Source: Cyanophora paradoxa (lineage: Eukaryota > Glaucocystophyceae > Cyanophorales > Cyanophoraceae). Taken from it: a DNA stretch of 64,000 nucleotides. The stretch is from contig QPMI01000507.1 in NCBI GenBank assembly GCA_004431415.1, positions 243,777-307,776 of the forward strand, in the 5' to 3' direction. The position numbers and the translations under genes were made by a program. The notes beneath the pieces are model-generated. The model worked only from the letters and a program-made list of their open reading frames with translations, had not been told where the DNA came from and did not search any database. Below are positions 17,418 through 26,213 of this stretch, piece after piece. Every line of letters starts with the position of its first letter. The first letter of the stretch is position 1.

Positions 17418-20400
17418 ATGCCGCGCGCAACCAACAGAATCGCTAACAATGTTCGGGATGAAATTATCGGATACATTATGCAGGGATTGAGTCAGGATTT
17501 GCTAACCGAAGAACAGGCGCATTGGGCGATGCACAACACAATGAATCGGAAGCCCAAGCTCCAAACGCTGATAGACATTCGGGATACTCTGAATGGAATC
17601 ATTAATCCCCGCGTTTTTCGCAGGGCAGAGCGGAAAGAAAAGCGCGCCGCTCGCACCCAAGTTAATATAGAAAAGCAAAAGCAAAAAGAACAAGAGGCGA
17701 AGCGTTTACAGCGCTTCGATCGCAAACAAGAACAGAAACGGGCGAAAGAAGCGAAGCTCCAAGCGAAGCAATTCAAAGGACAGCTAAAAGCGGTAGAGGA
17801 TGCGATTAAACGCACTATTCTCGATCCAATCGCCGCATACGATCCGGAAACTCTCGCAACAATTACGTTCAAGCTATGGGGACCTGGATCCGGTGCTCGG
17901 TCGTCGGAGGTAATTGTTATTCCCGGAATTCCCGGAACATATATAAAAGACAGAACCTTTGTGACCTACCAGAATATAAGAGAGACAGTTTCGGTGAGGG
18001 TGTTGCGAAACTTTGCTCTTGCAAAAATCGATAGAGTGTATGGAATTCTCACCGCTGAAAATCGTTATTATTCGGAAGAGAGAGATTCAATCTTCGATTT
18101 ACTCGAAAACTACGATGAATTGAAGATTGGTCTGGGAACTTTCGGACAAGCATACGAGATGTTCTTCTTTAAGACACCACCAACCGAGGAACAGAAAAAA
18201 CTACGCAAAGGTTTCGATGATTTTGGCGGCAGTGTCGATGATGCCTTTATAACTGTTCATGAGGTCGTGATCGATGGGGACGAAGGTGTCGAAGATGACG
18301 GAGCCGGTGCTATACCTGGAGATCGCTATGCGTTTCTGGATGAGGAGCTTACGGACAGCATGCGATGCACCGCGATTATGAGCAAATTCACAGACTACAC
18401 ATTAAATCCAAACGCGTCTGAGTTCGAAGATGTTATTGAGCTCCCCAAATCATCGACATCTAACGCTTGCGGCTATGATATGATCATCTCCACATGGGGA
18501 GCGTCCATTAAGAAGTGTCAGGAGGCGCCAAAACCGCGATATACTGACTTAACTATGTCGTATGACGGTCTCTATAAATTCTTTCACGGTCGTGAACGCA
18601 CACCTGGCGACTCTCTGGCTCTCACCCTCCGCCATATCGAGAAATTCTGTAAGAGAATTCAGACAGGCTTCCGCGTCTTTGATGTCGACGGAAAGTTAAT
18701 ATATAAATTCGCGGCGGAATCAATTAACAAAAACATCTTTCCCCGCAATATTCACTTCATGATTCACAACAAGCACATCTATATATTCAACGATAACATC
18801 AAGTCGCTCGAAATGCGCATAGCAAAGATGGAGGTCGAAGAGCTCGATAATCATGTTCCTAAGTCGAACTCTTCGTTAGCACTCTATAAAATTCCGACGT
18901 GTCTTACTCACGATATCTTCGCGCACACATCCAAGGATCTGTTAAAGATCACGCAATTAAAACTATCGCCTGACGAGCGCAGTTTCATTCGCATTCTGTA
19001 TACTGGGCGTGAAGGTCTGGAAGGTCTTCTATTTACGTTCCTGAAAATGCGATATGAGCCCGCAGTGAAGCTAACACCATCGAAACAGATCGACAGCATC
19101 ACATTCAAAGCTAATGGCTCGATGTTCTCTATCAAAGATCCACGCACAACAGACCACTTTATTGAGCAAGATTTCGAAACAGAAGAATATTATAATAAGG
19201 TCTGTGAAATCGGGAAGGGATTCCGGGAGTCGCTTCTAAATGCGACGAATATCTCGCATTACAGCCCGAATATGCGCGAAATTCTCACGCACTACAAGCG
19301 ATCCGCACTCAGCGGCTTTTTCTATAAGCCGAACCCGAAAGCCACCTACACAGCTGTCGATATGGCGAAGTGCTACCCTTCGATACTGAAAGGCATGCAA
19401 TATCTTCCGAAATACAATGTATTCGATGACTTCGTTCCCTTTAAAGCGGGAAGCGATATTCTCGAATACGCGATCTATTACGTCCGTGTGGTTGCGTTTG
19501 AGAGAGAGCAAGCGACTTTCGCCGACGATGAGGACATTGATTATGATGCCGCCATGTCTCGCAAGATTGACGGAATCGAAATTATTCTGGATCGCGCATT
19601 TTCCGTGAGTGGTCGCTGTTATAATTTCATGACAGGCTACACTCTCTCCATGCACTGGGCGGACGTAAAGGACAAGATAGAGATTATCGCGGTCGCGGAG
19701 CCTTCGCATTTGGTGCCCAATACGTCGATCGCTGAGATGAAAAAAGTGCTGTCAAGCGACATTCAAACCACGGACAAGAAGCACATTTTAGTGAAAGAGA
19801 TCGGAATGCTCGGCAAATTCCAAGACTCGCAAACATCCACGAAAATGTTCTACAACCGTGCCGAGGCTGAGAGGTTCGCCCAAGAATGCGGAGGAACAGT
19901 AGAGGTGTTTACTTTCAATCCTAAGAATTCGAAACGTGTCAAAACTCTTAGCGAATTCGAAGGTCACATCTATTTCGTTAAGATCAGCTCCCACCGCGAG
20001 CTCGTTAACGGATTCCTTCCTATCCACTTTCATATTTACGATCGCAACCGCGCTAATATGTTTGCGCAATACAAGCGCCTGACAGCGCGCGGGCACAAGG
20101 TTGCCGGGATCAGAACGGATTGCCTATATATCGAAGGTTCATGGACAAGTAAGAAAGAGTTCGACCGAAATGCGTTTGAGAACATGGGCAAATTCAGCTA
20201 TATTCCCGGGAAAAGATGCCCTGAGAATGCACTCCGCCCACCACGGGGTGTAACTCTCGAAATTCAGGATCCCGACACACTCATTAACCGGTTCTCGCTG
20301 AGGGACGAATTTAATCCGGAGTGCTTTAATCGGGTCGCGGAGCTCCATAATCGTATGCTTGTCCTTGCTGACATGCCCGGTAGTGGAAAATCGACCCTCG

Positions 20401-21728
20401 GAGTTAACTGTCTCGCATCTCAAAAGTCGAATTGCTTAGTTATTTGCCCCTATAACAAACAGTGCGCGGAGCTGAGGGACTCTCTCAAAGTCCGCGGCAT
20501 CGAGAATATTACCGTTCGTACTTTGTATAATGTTCTCGGGATCCGTGTCTCAAATGATCAGACCTACGAAGAGGCTATGAGCGAAAAAGACCAGAGGGCG
20601 TTCGTCTCCGAGTTCAGCCACATTATGTTCGACGAGATATTCGCGTATTCTGTAAAAGATCTCGCTAAGATCAAGTCGTTTATCGATCGCTATCCGGATA
20701 TCAAATATTTGGCTAATGGCGATACCTATCAGAATGAACCAATTAATGACGACCTCTCGGTTTCTGATCGCAAAGGCTACTATAAGCGCGCTGTGCAGAG
20801 CATGTTCCCTAACGTTCTGAGTCTACGCATTAACAAGCGCCACAAGAAGGAGACAGACCGTGAATTAATTCGGGCGATTAAAGAGGATCTCTTCGAAAAC
20901 GGACTGGAAGCCGCACAGATTATCTCGAAATACGGGTTGCCGACAATTAATGATCTAAACGCTATTCCCGACGGCTACTTTGGCATCGCTTACAGAAACG
21001 AAATGACCTTAGCCTACAACAAACTGATGCACGATAGACGAAAAGTAAATATTGCAACCGTAGAGGTCAACGGCATCAAATTCTACAAAGGTTTGGAAGT
21101 CGTTTGCCGCAGGTATCTACGCATTTCGCGATCTGAGGGTGAGTCTATTAATGCATACACAAATTACACCTATCGGATCACCAAAATCACAAAGCAAATG
21201 GTCACATTAACGGACGTTTTCGATGGTGTCACGTTCGAGGTTCCGTGCGCGATGTTAGAACATTTTTCTCTCCCTTATGCAGGAACAGGTCATTCAACGC
21301 AAGGTCTCACACTTGATTCGGGCATTGTCATTTGTGAGGCTACGTTCCGCTATACCACTCGCGAATGGTTCTATACCGCGCTCACTCGTAACCGTGATCT
21401 GTCTACTGTGCTGATTTATACACCGATTCACAGATTCCAAGGAAAGAGCGACTACATCGAATATCTGAAAACGAAGATCCGCGGTTACAAATGCCAGGAT
21501 CAGCGTGCCGGGCGCGATTTCGACGAGGCGGATTATATTACGCCGGAGTGGATACTAGAGCGCAAGAAGCAACAGAAGGGCGCCTGTGCGATCTGTTCCC
21601 TTCCGATTCAGACTGAGCCACAAGATCCGAATTACAAGCTCGTCGTGGATCGCATCAATAATAAGCGCCCACACCTTAAAGACAATTGCCAGCTCGTGCA
21701 TCACGGGTGCAATTGCAGCAAAAAATAA
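17418..21728 (+). CDS. Polymerase-SF1 helicase-HNH fusion replicase (B1, intact)
   Basis: A 1436-aa replicase with the same layout as the A1 protein but clearly divergent. It has an MPRATNRI start module, a basic coiled coil (about 65-120), an acidic insert (about 275-300) and a B-family-like core with DMAKCYPSIL (motif A, about 646-655) and RTDCLYI (motif-C-like, about 900). The SF1 helicase shows PGSGKST (about 987), FDEIF (about 1069), NGDTYQNEP (about 1099), HSTQGLT (about 1291) and ALTRN (about 1320). The C-terminal HNH-like module has CAIC, VVDRINN, HLKDN and CNCSKK (1391-1436). The polymerase probably copies the linear genome. Residues ~170-240 differ sharply from B2 while flanks are nearly identical. 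Confidence 0.87.
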   Translation: MPRATNRIANNVRDEIIGYIMQGLSQDLLTEEQAHWAMHNTMNRKPKLQTLIDIRDTLNGIINPRVFRRAERKEKRAARTQVNIEKQKQKEQEAKRLQRFDRKQEQKRAKEAKLQAKQFKGQLKAVEDAIKRTILDPIAAYDPETLATITFKLWGPGSGARSSEVIVIPGIPGTYIKDRTFVTYQNIRETVSVRVLRNFALAKIDRVYGILTAENRYYSEERDSIFDLLENYDELKIGLGTFGQAYEMFFFKTPPTEEQKKLRKGFDDFGGSVDDAFITVHEVVIDGDEGVEDDGAGAIPGDRYAFLDEELTDSMRCTAIMSKFTDYTLNPNASEFEDVIELPKSSTSNACGYDMIISTWGASIKKCQEAPKPRYTDLTMSYDGLYKFFHGRERTPGDSLALTLRHIEKFCKRIQTGFRVFDVDGKLIYKFAAESINKNIFPRNIHFMIHNKHIYIFNDNIKSLEMRIAKMEVEELDNHVPKSNSSLALYKIPTCLTHDIFAHTSKDLLKITQLKLSPDERSFIRILYTGREGLEGLLFTFLKMRYEPAVKLTPSKQIDSITFKANGSMFSIKDPRTTDHFIEQDFETEEYYNKVCEIGKGFRESLLNATNISHYSPNMREILTHYKRSALSGFFYKPNPKATYTAVDMAKCYPSILKGMQYLPKYNVFDDFVPFKAGSDILEYAIYYVRVVAFEREQATFADDEDIDYDAAMSRKIDGIEIILDRAFSVSGRCYNFMTGYTLSMHWADVKDKIEIIAVAEPSHLVPNTSIAEMKKVLSSDIQTTDKKHILVKEIGMLGKFQDSQTSTKMFYNRAEAERFAQECGGTVEVFTFNPKNSKRVKTLSEFEGHIYFVKISSHRELVNGFLPIHFHIYDRNRANMFAQYKRLTARGHKVAGIRTDCLYIEGSWTSKKEFDRNAFENMGKFSYIPGKRCPENALRPPRGVTLEIQDPDTLINRFSLRDEFNPECFNRVAELHNRMLVLADMPGSGKSTLGVNCLASQKSNCLVICPYNKQCAELRDSLKVRGIENITVRTLYNVLGIRVSNDQTYEEAMSEKDQRAFVSEFSHIMFDEIFAYSVKDLAKIKSFIDRYPDIKYLANGDTYQNEPINDDLSVSDRKGYYKRAVQSMFPNVLSLRINKRHKKETDRELIRAIKEDLFENGLEAAQIISKYGLPTINDLNAIPDGYFGIAYRNEMTLAYNKLMHDRRKVNIATVEVNGIKFYKGLEVVCRRYLRISRSEGESINAYTNYTYRITKITKQMVTLTDVFDGVTFEVPCAMLEHFSLPYAGTGHSTQGLTLDSGIVICEATFRYTTREWFYTALTRNRDLSTVLIYTPIHRFQGKSDYIEYLKTKIRGYKCQDQRAGRDFDEADYITPEWILERKKQQKGACAICSLPIQTEPQDPNYKLVVDRINNKRPHLKDNCQLVHHGCNCSKK

Positions 21729-21746
21729 ACAGGTTTAATTAGAAGA

Positions 21747-23129
21747 ATGTCACGGATCGTTAGAAGGGTAGCGGGCGAGGAAACGGAGACTACCATACTA
21801 CCTATCGCGGTTCCTGAAACTGAGCAAGTCCCCCAAAAAATTACAAAACGCCAAGCAAAATCAAATTTATTAGGAGATGTTCCTTTTAGCATTGCTAACC
21901 CGTCCTCTAAGATCGTGCGACGCATGTATGACCCAAAGACAGGTTTTAAGAACCCATCGGCATTGTACGAAGAGCTGAGAAAAGAGGACAAGACCCTCAC
22001 TTTGAAAGAAGTGCAAGACGTCGCAGCGAAACAAGAATTTATGCAGATCAACAAGAAGCCCCCGGCACCGACCCAAACCGCTTTTATTCCCATCACAGCC
22101 CCGCCGTGGTGCTATCAAGCGGATCTCATCTTTTATCTCTCATATGGCAATTATAATTCCGGCTACATTGCAGTCCTTACTCTCATCGAGATGACAAGCC
22201 GAAAAGCATATGCCAAGAAGTTAAAGAATAAGGAGGGCGCAAGTGTTGCCGCCGCTTTTGCGGAGATGCTCACAGAGCTCCCGGCTCCAATGATTCGATT
22301 AGAGACAGATAACGGTTCGGAATTCATCGCGAAGGAGTTTCAGGAGGTCGTTAAAAATAATGGAATAGAACACCGCTTTAAACAGGTCGGAGATCACACT
22401 TCGCTGGGAATTATGAATCGCTTTCATTTGACCTTAAAAACGATGATAAACAATTACTGTGTCGCTTATAACACTGTGCGATTTATGGATAAATTGGACG
22501 ACTTCGTTTTCAATTACAATAACACAATTCACAGAACAATAGGAATGAAACCCGGGGATGTTAAGCTCTCAGATATGGAGCGGATCCGAGCGGCTATTAT
22601 CTCAAAGAGGAATACGATCGTCAAGGATATATTCAGCGACTTTAAACCTGGTCTCCACGTCCGTGTGTTGTTGCCGAGATCGAAATTCGACAAAGGGGCG
22701 ACCCAAAGGTATAGCAGAGAGGTCTACAAAATTGCGGGAAGGAGAGGAAACGCAATAGAGGTGCAAGATGCAGCAGGAAACGTGATGCCGAAGCTGTTTA
22801 AGCCGCACGAATTGCAGATTATCTCAGAGGTCGAGGCAGTGGTGGAGCCATCGGGCAACGCTATTTTAGCGGCTGATGTAGAGGCAGCTTCAATCCGGCA
22901 GGTTCAAAAGGAAGGTATAGATGTCGCCGCAAGTGTTCCCAAAGGCGACCTACTGGAAGATCGCGCAGAAAAGACAAAGAGGGCGCTGAGAGAGCTCGCT
23001 AAATTAACGATCGCGGGAACTGAGAAGCTCTCAGAGGTAAACAGTCAGAGGTGGTATAAATCATTCAAGAATCAGAGCGCAAGCTATACAGCCCCTACTA
23101 CGCGTATTCTTCGGTCATCTCGTTCATAA
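21747..23129 (+). CDS. Retroviral-type integrase with atypical active site (B1)
   Basis: A 460-aa protein. After an N-terminal zinc-free region, the rve core shows D126 (YQADLIF), D188 (LETDNGSEF) and, exactly 36 residues later, LGIMNRFHLTLK, where Asn224 replaces the usual catalytic Glu. A C-terminal SH3-like segment (GLHVRVLLPRSKFDKG...REVYKI) and a long basic tail follow. Such enzymes insert Polinton DNA and create 6-bp duplications. B2 carries the same Asn and shows a 6-bp duplication, so either the element is mobile with this residue or integration used another copy's enzyme. It lies 18 bp after the replicase. Confidence 0.85.
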   Translation: MSRIVRRVAGEETETTILPIAVPETEQVPQKITKRQAKSNLLGDVPFSIANPSSKIVRRMYDPKTGFKNPSALYEELRKEDKTLTLKEVQDVAAKQEFMQINKKPPAPTQTAFIPITAPPWCYQADLIFYLSYGNYNSGYIAVLTLIEMTSRKAYAKKLKNKEGASVAAAFAEMLTELPAPMIRLETDNGSEFIAKEFQEVVKNNGIEHRFKQVGDHTSLGIMNRFHLTLKTMINNYCVAYNTVRFMDKLDDFVFNYNNTIHRTIGMKPGDVKLSDMERIRAAIISKRNTIVKDIFSDFKPGLHVRVLLPRSKFDKGATQRYSREVYKIAGRRGNAIEVQDAAGNVMPKLFKPHELQIISEVEAVVEPSGNAILAADVEAASIRQVQKEGIDVAASVPKGDLLEDRAEKTKRALRELAKLTIAGTEKLSEVNSQRWYKSFKNQSASYTAPTTRILRSSRS

Positions 23130-23141
23130 CAAACCCTAAAA

Positions 23142-23160
23142 TTATTTTCTCCGGTGAATA
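23142..23160 (+). promoter_or_regulatory. B-element promoter motif before the DUF5710-like gene (B1)
   Basis: TTATTTTCTCCGGTGAATA ends eight bases before the ATG at 23169; B2 has TTATTTTCTCCGGTAAATA at 54375-54393. Confidence 0.65.
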
Positions 23161-23168
23161 TAAAAGAG

Positions 23169-23483
23169 ATGGAGGGTGAAAAGCATTTCGTTGACATTCC
23201 GTATGATACAAAAAACGTTGCGAAATCCCTCGGTGGAAAGTGGGATCGTGAGAATTCATGCTGGTATGTCACGAAGAAAGATCACCCCCTATGCTCTCAG
23301 TTCAAAACTCTAAGCTATGAGCAAGTGTATCAAAGAAACGTGAAGGTTTACCTCGATATTCCTTATGAATTTAAGGATCAAGCGAAGGCTGAGAGAGCCC
23401 GGTGGGATCCCGTCATGCGATGCTGGTATGTCATGGGTCTCGATCACCCGCTAATGGGCAAGTTTCCGATCAAGGAACATTAA
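23169..23483 (+). CDS. Tandem DUF5710-like domain protein (B1)
   Basis: A 104-aa protein made of two repeats of about 45 residues, each with a pattern like D-I-P-Y-[DE]-x-K-x-x-A-K-[SA]-x-x-x-x-W-D followed by C-W-Y-V. This is the signature of DUF5710-like modules, often associated with DNA primase or conjugation proteins and thought to bind nucleic acid or partners. The start at MEGEKH agrees with B2. It follows the integrase and faces the convergent SpeD-like gene. It is intact in both B copies. The family call is from memory of the pattern; the function is inferred. Confidence 0.7.
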   Translation: MEGEKHFVDIPYDTKNVAKSLGGKWDRENSCWYVTKKDHPLCSQFKTLSYEQVYQRNVKVYLDIPYEFKDQAKAERARWDPVMRCWYVMGLDHPLMGKFPIKEH

Positions 23484-23508
23484 ATGTATATGTCGCTTTT
23501 TTCATTTT

Positions 23509-23900
23509 TTATGAAATTGGGAACCTTTGCTCGACCTGTAAGTCCCACTTTCGAACTTTCAGCCTTTCTTGTATGAGTTCGTTAATGTCCCGTGCTATAC
23601 CCATTGTCTTCGCTTCGGCATTTGAGCCGCATGTAAAGATATCGATCGCTAATAGCCCCTGGTCGCTGTAAGAGTGAGCTGTCGCATGCGACTCATCCAA
23701 TAGAAAGCCAATCGCGAAACCAGGAGGGGAAATAGAGCCATCGAAAATGCAGGTGTGCTGATGCACGATGCGCATCTTGCGATCTGTTATATATTGCGAC
23801 AGGTTCGCTGTGATCCACTCGGCGCATGCCTCCGGGACTCGGTGAACGGGTCGGTTATATAGTCAAGCATAACGTGGTAGCCGCGGTATCGGGAATCCAT
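23509..23900 (-). pseudogene. speD-like: S-adenosylmethionine decarboxylase (SpeD/SpeH-type) homologue, one frameshift (B1)
   Basis: The ~130-codon gene matches the small bacterial/archaeal class of AdoMet decarboxylase. It has an N-terminal R-G-Y-H-V-M-L-D strand, the self-cleavage site L-D-E-S-H, the processing His in A-T-A-H-S, and catalytic Cys in D-I-F-T-C-G. In this class Ser after Glu becomes the pyruvoyl cofactor and the enzyme makes decarboxylated AdoMet for spermidine; some phage relatives are reported to have changed substrate. One C is missing in a run near 23840, splitting the N-terminal strand from the rest; the B2 copy is intact at that point but broken elsewhere. Both copies together imply a real gene in the ancestor. 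Confidence 0.75.
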
Positions 23901-24502
23901 TATTAATTATAAAACAAATATTTAATGACCCTATGATACTTACATGGTCGTGTTAGCCTCGTCAAGACGGTCACGGCGCTATTTTTGGTTTTGCAAGGCG
24001 ATGAGTTGGTGAAGAGATGCAGTGATTTGTCGGTTTGCGTGGCGGTTTCGTTTGTTTTTCGAGTTTTTGAAGTGTTTTTCGAATTGGTTTTTTACGTCTT
24101 TCGTTGTTTTTCGTTTTTGTTTGTTTTTCAGTTTTTTGCATTTTGTCCACAAAATAACCACAAAACTGGTATCCCCGGTGTCCACAGAATGGGTATCCCC
24201 GGTGTCCACAAATGTCCACAAAATGGGTATCCCCGGTGTCCACAAAACCGGTCTCCCCCCTTTCTAGTGGCTTCTGATTGGTCGAACATCGAAAAACACA
24301 TAAAATACTACTTTGTGGCATGCTATATGTTTTCGGGATCGCCGCGATGTGATGACCCCGAATATGTCGGTGACGCCGGTATATATATGTATATGTCGTC
24401 ATATGCGAAAAAAACAAAAAAAACACAAAAAATTCAAAGTTGTGCGGGATCACACACACGGAGGTTCGGACATATATACGAAATATATATATGACTGAGT
24501 CG
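23901..24502. other. Non-coding spacer between SpeD-like and methyltransferase genes (B1)
   Basis: I see no convincing gene here. The stretch is AT-rich with T-runs on the + strand, a short tandem repeat at 24168-24244, a TCAAGACGGTCACGGCG-type GC patch near 23960 and an ATATAT run near 24380. Long open frames through it are low in complexity and not conserved in B2, where the segment is absent. Confidence 0.5.
24168..24244. repeat. Three copies of a 19-bp repeat (B1)
   Basis: GGTATCCCCGGTGTCCACA occurs at 24168-24186, 24192-24210 and 24226-24244, with shorter TGTCCACA copies before and between. Spacing is irregular (24 and 34 bp), so this is not a CRISPR array. It may be a protein-binding iteron or a local slippage product. 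It occurs only in B1. Confidence 0.6.
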
Positions 24503-25311
24503 TTATTTTTCACCAAGTTCATAGTTAGTCATTATGATATGGTTCCTTTTTCGTTTTGTTATACCATACACTTTGCCATACGTATGGCGAATATAGGGTT
24601 TAAATAGGAGTTTCATTAAAAGAGCATCATTTACAACCATCATAACCTTGCATTTCGCTGTCTTAAATAGGTCTTCCAAATCCAAAAAGAAGGTTTCTAA
24701 ATCGAATTCTACATTTTCGTAAAAGTCATTATTGCTGTTTACGTATGGAGGATCGAGAAATATAAAAGCCGCTTCATCATCTCTATATTTGGCTACAATA
24801 TCGCGAAAATCCCCATGGGATAGGCTGGCTCCTTTAATAAAATCATCGTAAGGTATCTTCTTTTTAAGAGTTGTATATGGACTCACCTTCACGTTTCGTT
24901 TTTTGAAATCACGGAGGGTTTTAACATTTAAAACGCTGTTTTTAAGAAGATAGAAATGGTGAGCTAAGTAATCCATTGCATCTTTACGATCATGTTGTAG
25001 AAACTTCTTATAGACTTCTTTATGCTCTTCTATATTGCTTACTGCTTCGAACTGTTTAAGACTCTCTAAGAGTTTAACTTTATTGTCTGGTCTTTCATTG
25101 TATTCAAAAAAAGGGTATGGGTTTCGTCGTTATCATTCATATAATAATCAAACCGGTCTTTATGCTTTTCCCAAAGATAGAAACTACAAGCACCTGAACC
25201 ACAAAACGGTTCTATAACTTTATTAATTCCTTCTAAATCGATATATGGATAGATCGTATCCATTTCATTATACTTGTTGCCGGTATATTTATGGTAAAAG
25301 TGAGTCTTCAT
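24503..25311 (-). pseudogene. Dam-like (D12 class) adenine-N6 DNA methyltransferase, frameshifted (B1)
   Basis: Read from 25311, the N-terminal part carries the AdoMet-binding motif EPFCGSGACSFYLW and the C-terminal part the catalytic FLDPPY motif with a D12-class ending. Both lie on the same strand in different frames; the switch falls in a seven-T run (25109-25115 on the complementary strand). Dam-type enzymes methylate adenine in short sites; a viral copy could protect or mark its DNA. B2 has no methyltransferase at this place, so it is an optional cargo gene next to the TIR. Confidence 0.8.
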
Positions 25312-25339
25312 TTATTATAGGAAGAGAAAAACAATTTAT

Positions 25340-26213
25340 ATATGTATCTCGCATGTTGTTTGCATGTATCTTGCATAGTGGGCGGGGCGCGAGTGGTTCC
25401 AGTGAATCTATTCGTACATTTCGATTGAATTCGCGAGTGTGTGCAGGTGGGCATTTTCGGCAGCACAAACTTGCTTTAAAAAGAATAGATAAAGTGCAAT
25501 TCGGTTTTAACTCTTACGAGTTTTACTATAACATTCTCGGCATTGATAGTAGAGACCATCCTTTGTGCTTTGTTTTTTATTATACTCGCTTGCAGGCTTT
25601 TCAATCTTGCAGTGCGAGCATACCTTCGATTGTACTTCGATCTTCGGACGCGTTTTTAACACGAAATGATAAAGGTAATTGTGATACTCTCGATCACAGT
25701 CTTTGCATCTCCACGACAATGTTTTATTCCCTGAGCTACTCTTTTTCAATTCATAACTTGATGCCGGTTTTACCTTGTCACAAACATTGCATTGCTTACT
25801 CTCAGGTAGATTTACTTGATTGCTTGCCATTGTTACAGTATATTAACGGGAAGTCTTTAAGTGGGGATCACTTGTTTAATTGGTGGGCTCACCTTGATTT
25901 TTCAATTTGGCTAACTGAAAACAGTCCGGAAACGATCGGGAACATTTCATTAAAATAGGGGTCTTACTGTCCTTACTGAGAGATCGGGGGAAAGTTAAAG
26001 GGCTTACTGGGAATGGTAAGGAATTAGAAAAATGAAGAATGAAAGGGTTTCGTGATTGGTTTCAGTAAGGAGAGGTTAGATGTTTGAAAAATACAGTGCT
26101 AATTTATAATTTGTTACTGAGCCTTACTGAGAAATTTGAAAATGGATAATGGGCTTACTGAGAATGGTAGTGGGGAAGGTCGCGCAATTGGTGGGGTTGG
26201 CCACCCAGCGAGC
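25340..26213. repeat. Right terminal inverted repeat of B1
   Basis: This segment matches the right TIR of B2 over its length: the GGGCGGGGCGCGAG block, the zinc-finger gene, the TTACTGAG clusters, the GGTCGCG...GGTGGGG end and the terminal GCGAGC. The last ~150 bp are more divergent than the rest. The gene-free part (25831-26213) holds six or more TTACTG strings. Confidence 0.85.
25507..25830 (-). CDS. Zinc-finger protein encoded inside the TIR (B1)
   Basis: A 107-aa protein with paired C-x2-C knuckles: CNVC...CKDC in the first half and CSHC...CREC in the second, with the repeated K-P-A-S-x-Y and GLYYQC strings. This resembles the N-terminal zinc modules of phage/viral HNH endonucleases, but no nuclease domain follows. 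Because it lies in the TIR, each complete element carries two copies facing outward-in. The upstream stretch holds ACTTAAAGACTTC (25850-25862, complement). A DNA-binding or regulatory role is inferred. Confidence 0.75.
   Translation of the reverse strand: MASNQVNLPESKQCNVCDKVKPASSYELKKSSSGNKTLSWRCKDCDREYHNYLYHFVLKTRPKIEVQSKVCSHCKIEKPASEYNKKQSTKDGLYYQCRECYSKTRKS

Larger units (their letters stand above)
6572..26213. mobile_element. B1: Polinton-like element, left end missing
   Basis: Gene order and sequence match the complete B2 element, but B1 starts in the middle of the membrane-fibre gene. The fibre C-terminus, S74 fibre, 102-aa gene and left TIR are absent. The right TIR ends in GCGAGC at 26213, as in B2, and abuts the 5' part of an A-lineage capsid gene, so B1 was inserted in that gene. 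Its left flank is lost, and with it any visible target duplication. Confidence 0.85.

Noticed and set aside
24168-24244. CRISPR-like repeat array
   Set aside because: There are only three repeats with uneven 5- and 15-base gaps, no spacers of constant length and no cas genes.
23985-24494. Open frames on both strands across the B1 spacer
   Set aside because: Low-complexity translations (Phe/Val runs, repeat-derived strings), no conservation in B2 and no promoter motif.
25507-25830. Recombination endonuclease VII in the TIR
   Set aside because: Only the C-x2-C zinc modules are present; the His/Asn catalytic segment of that nuclease is missing.
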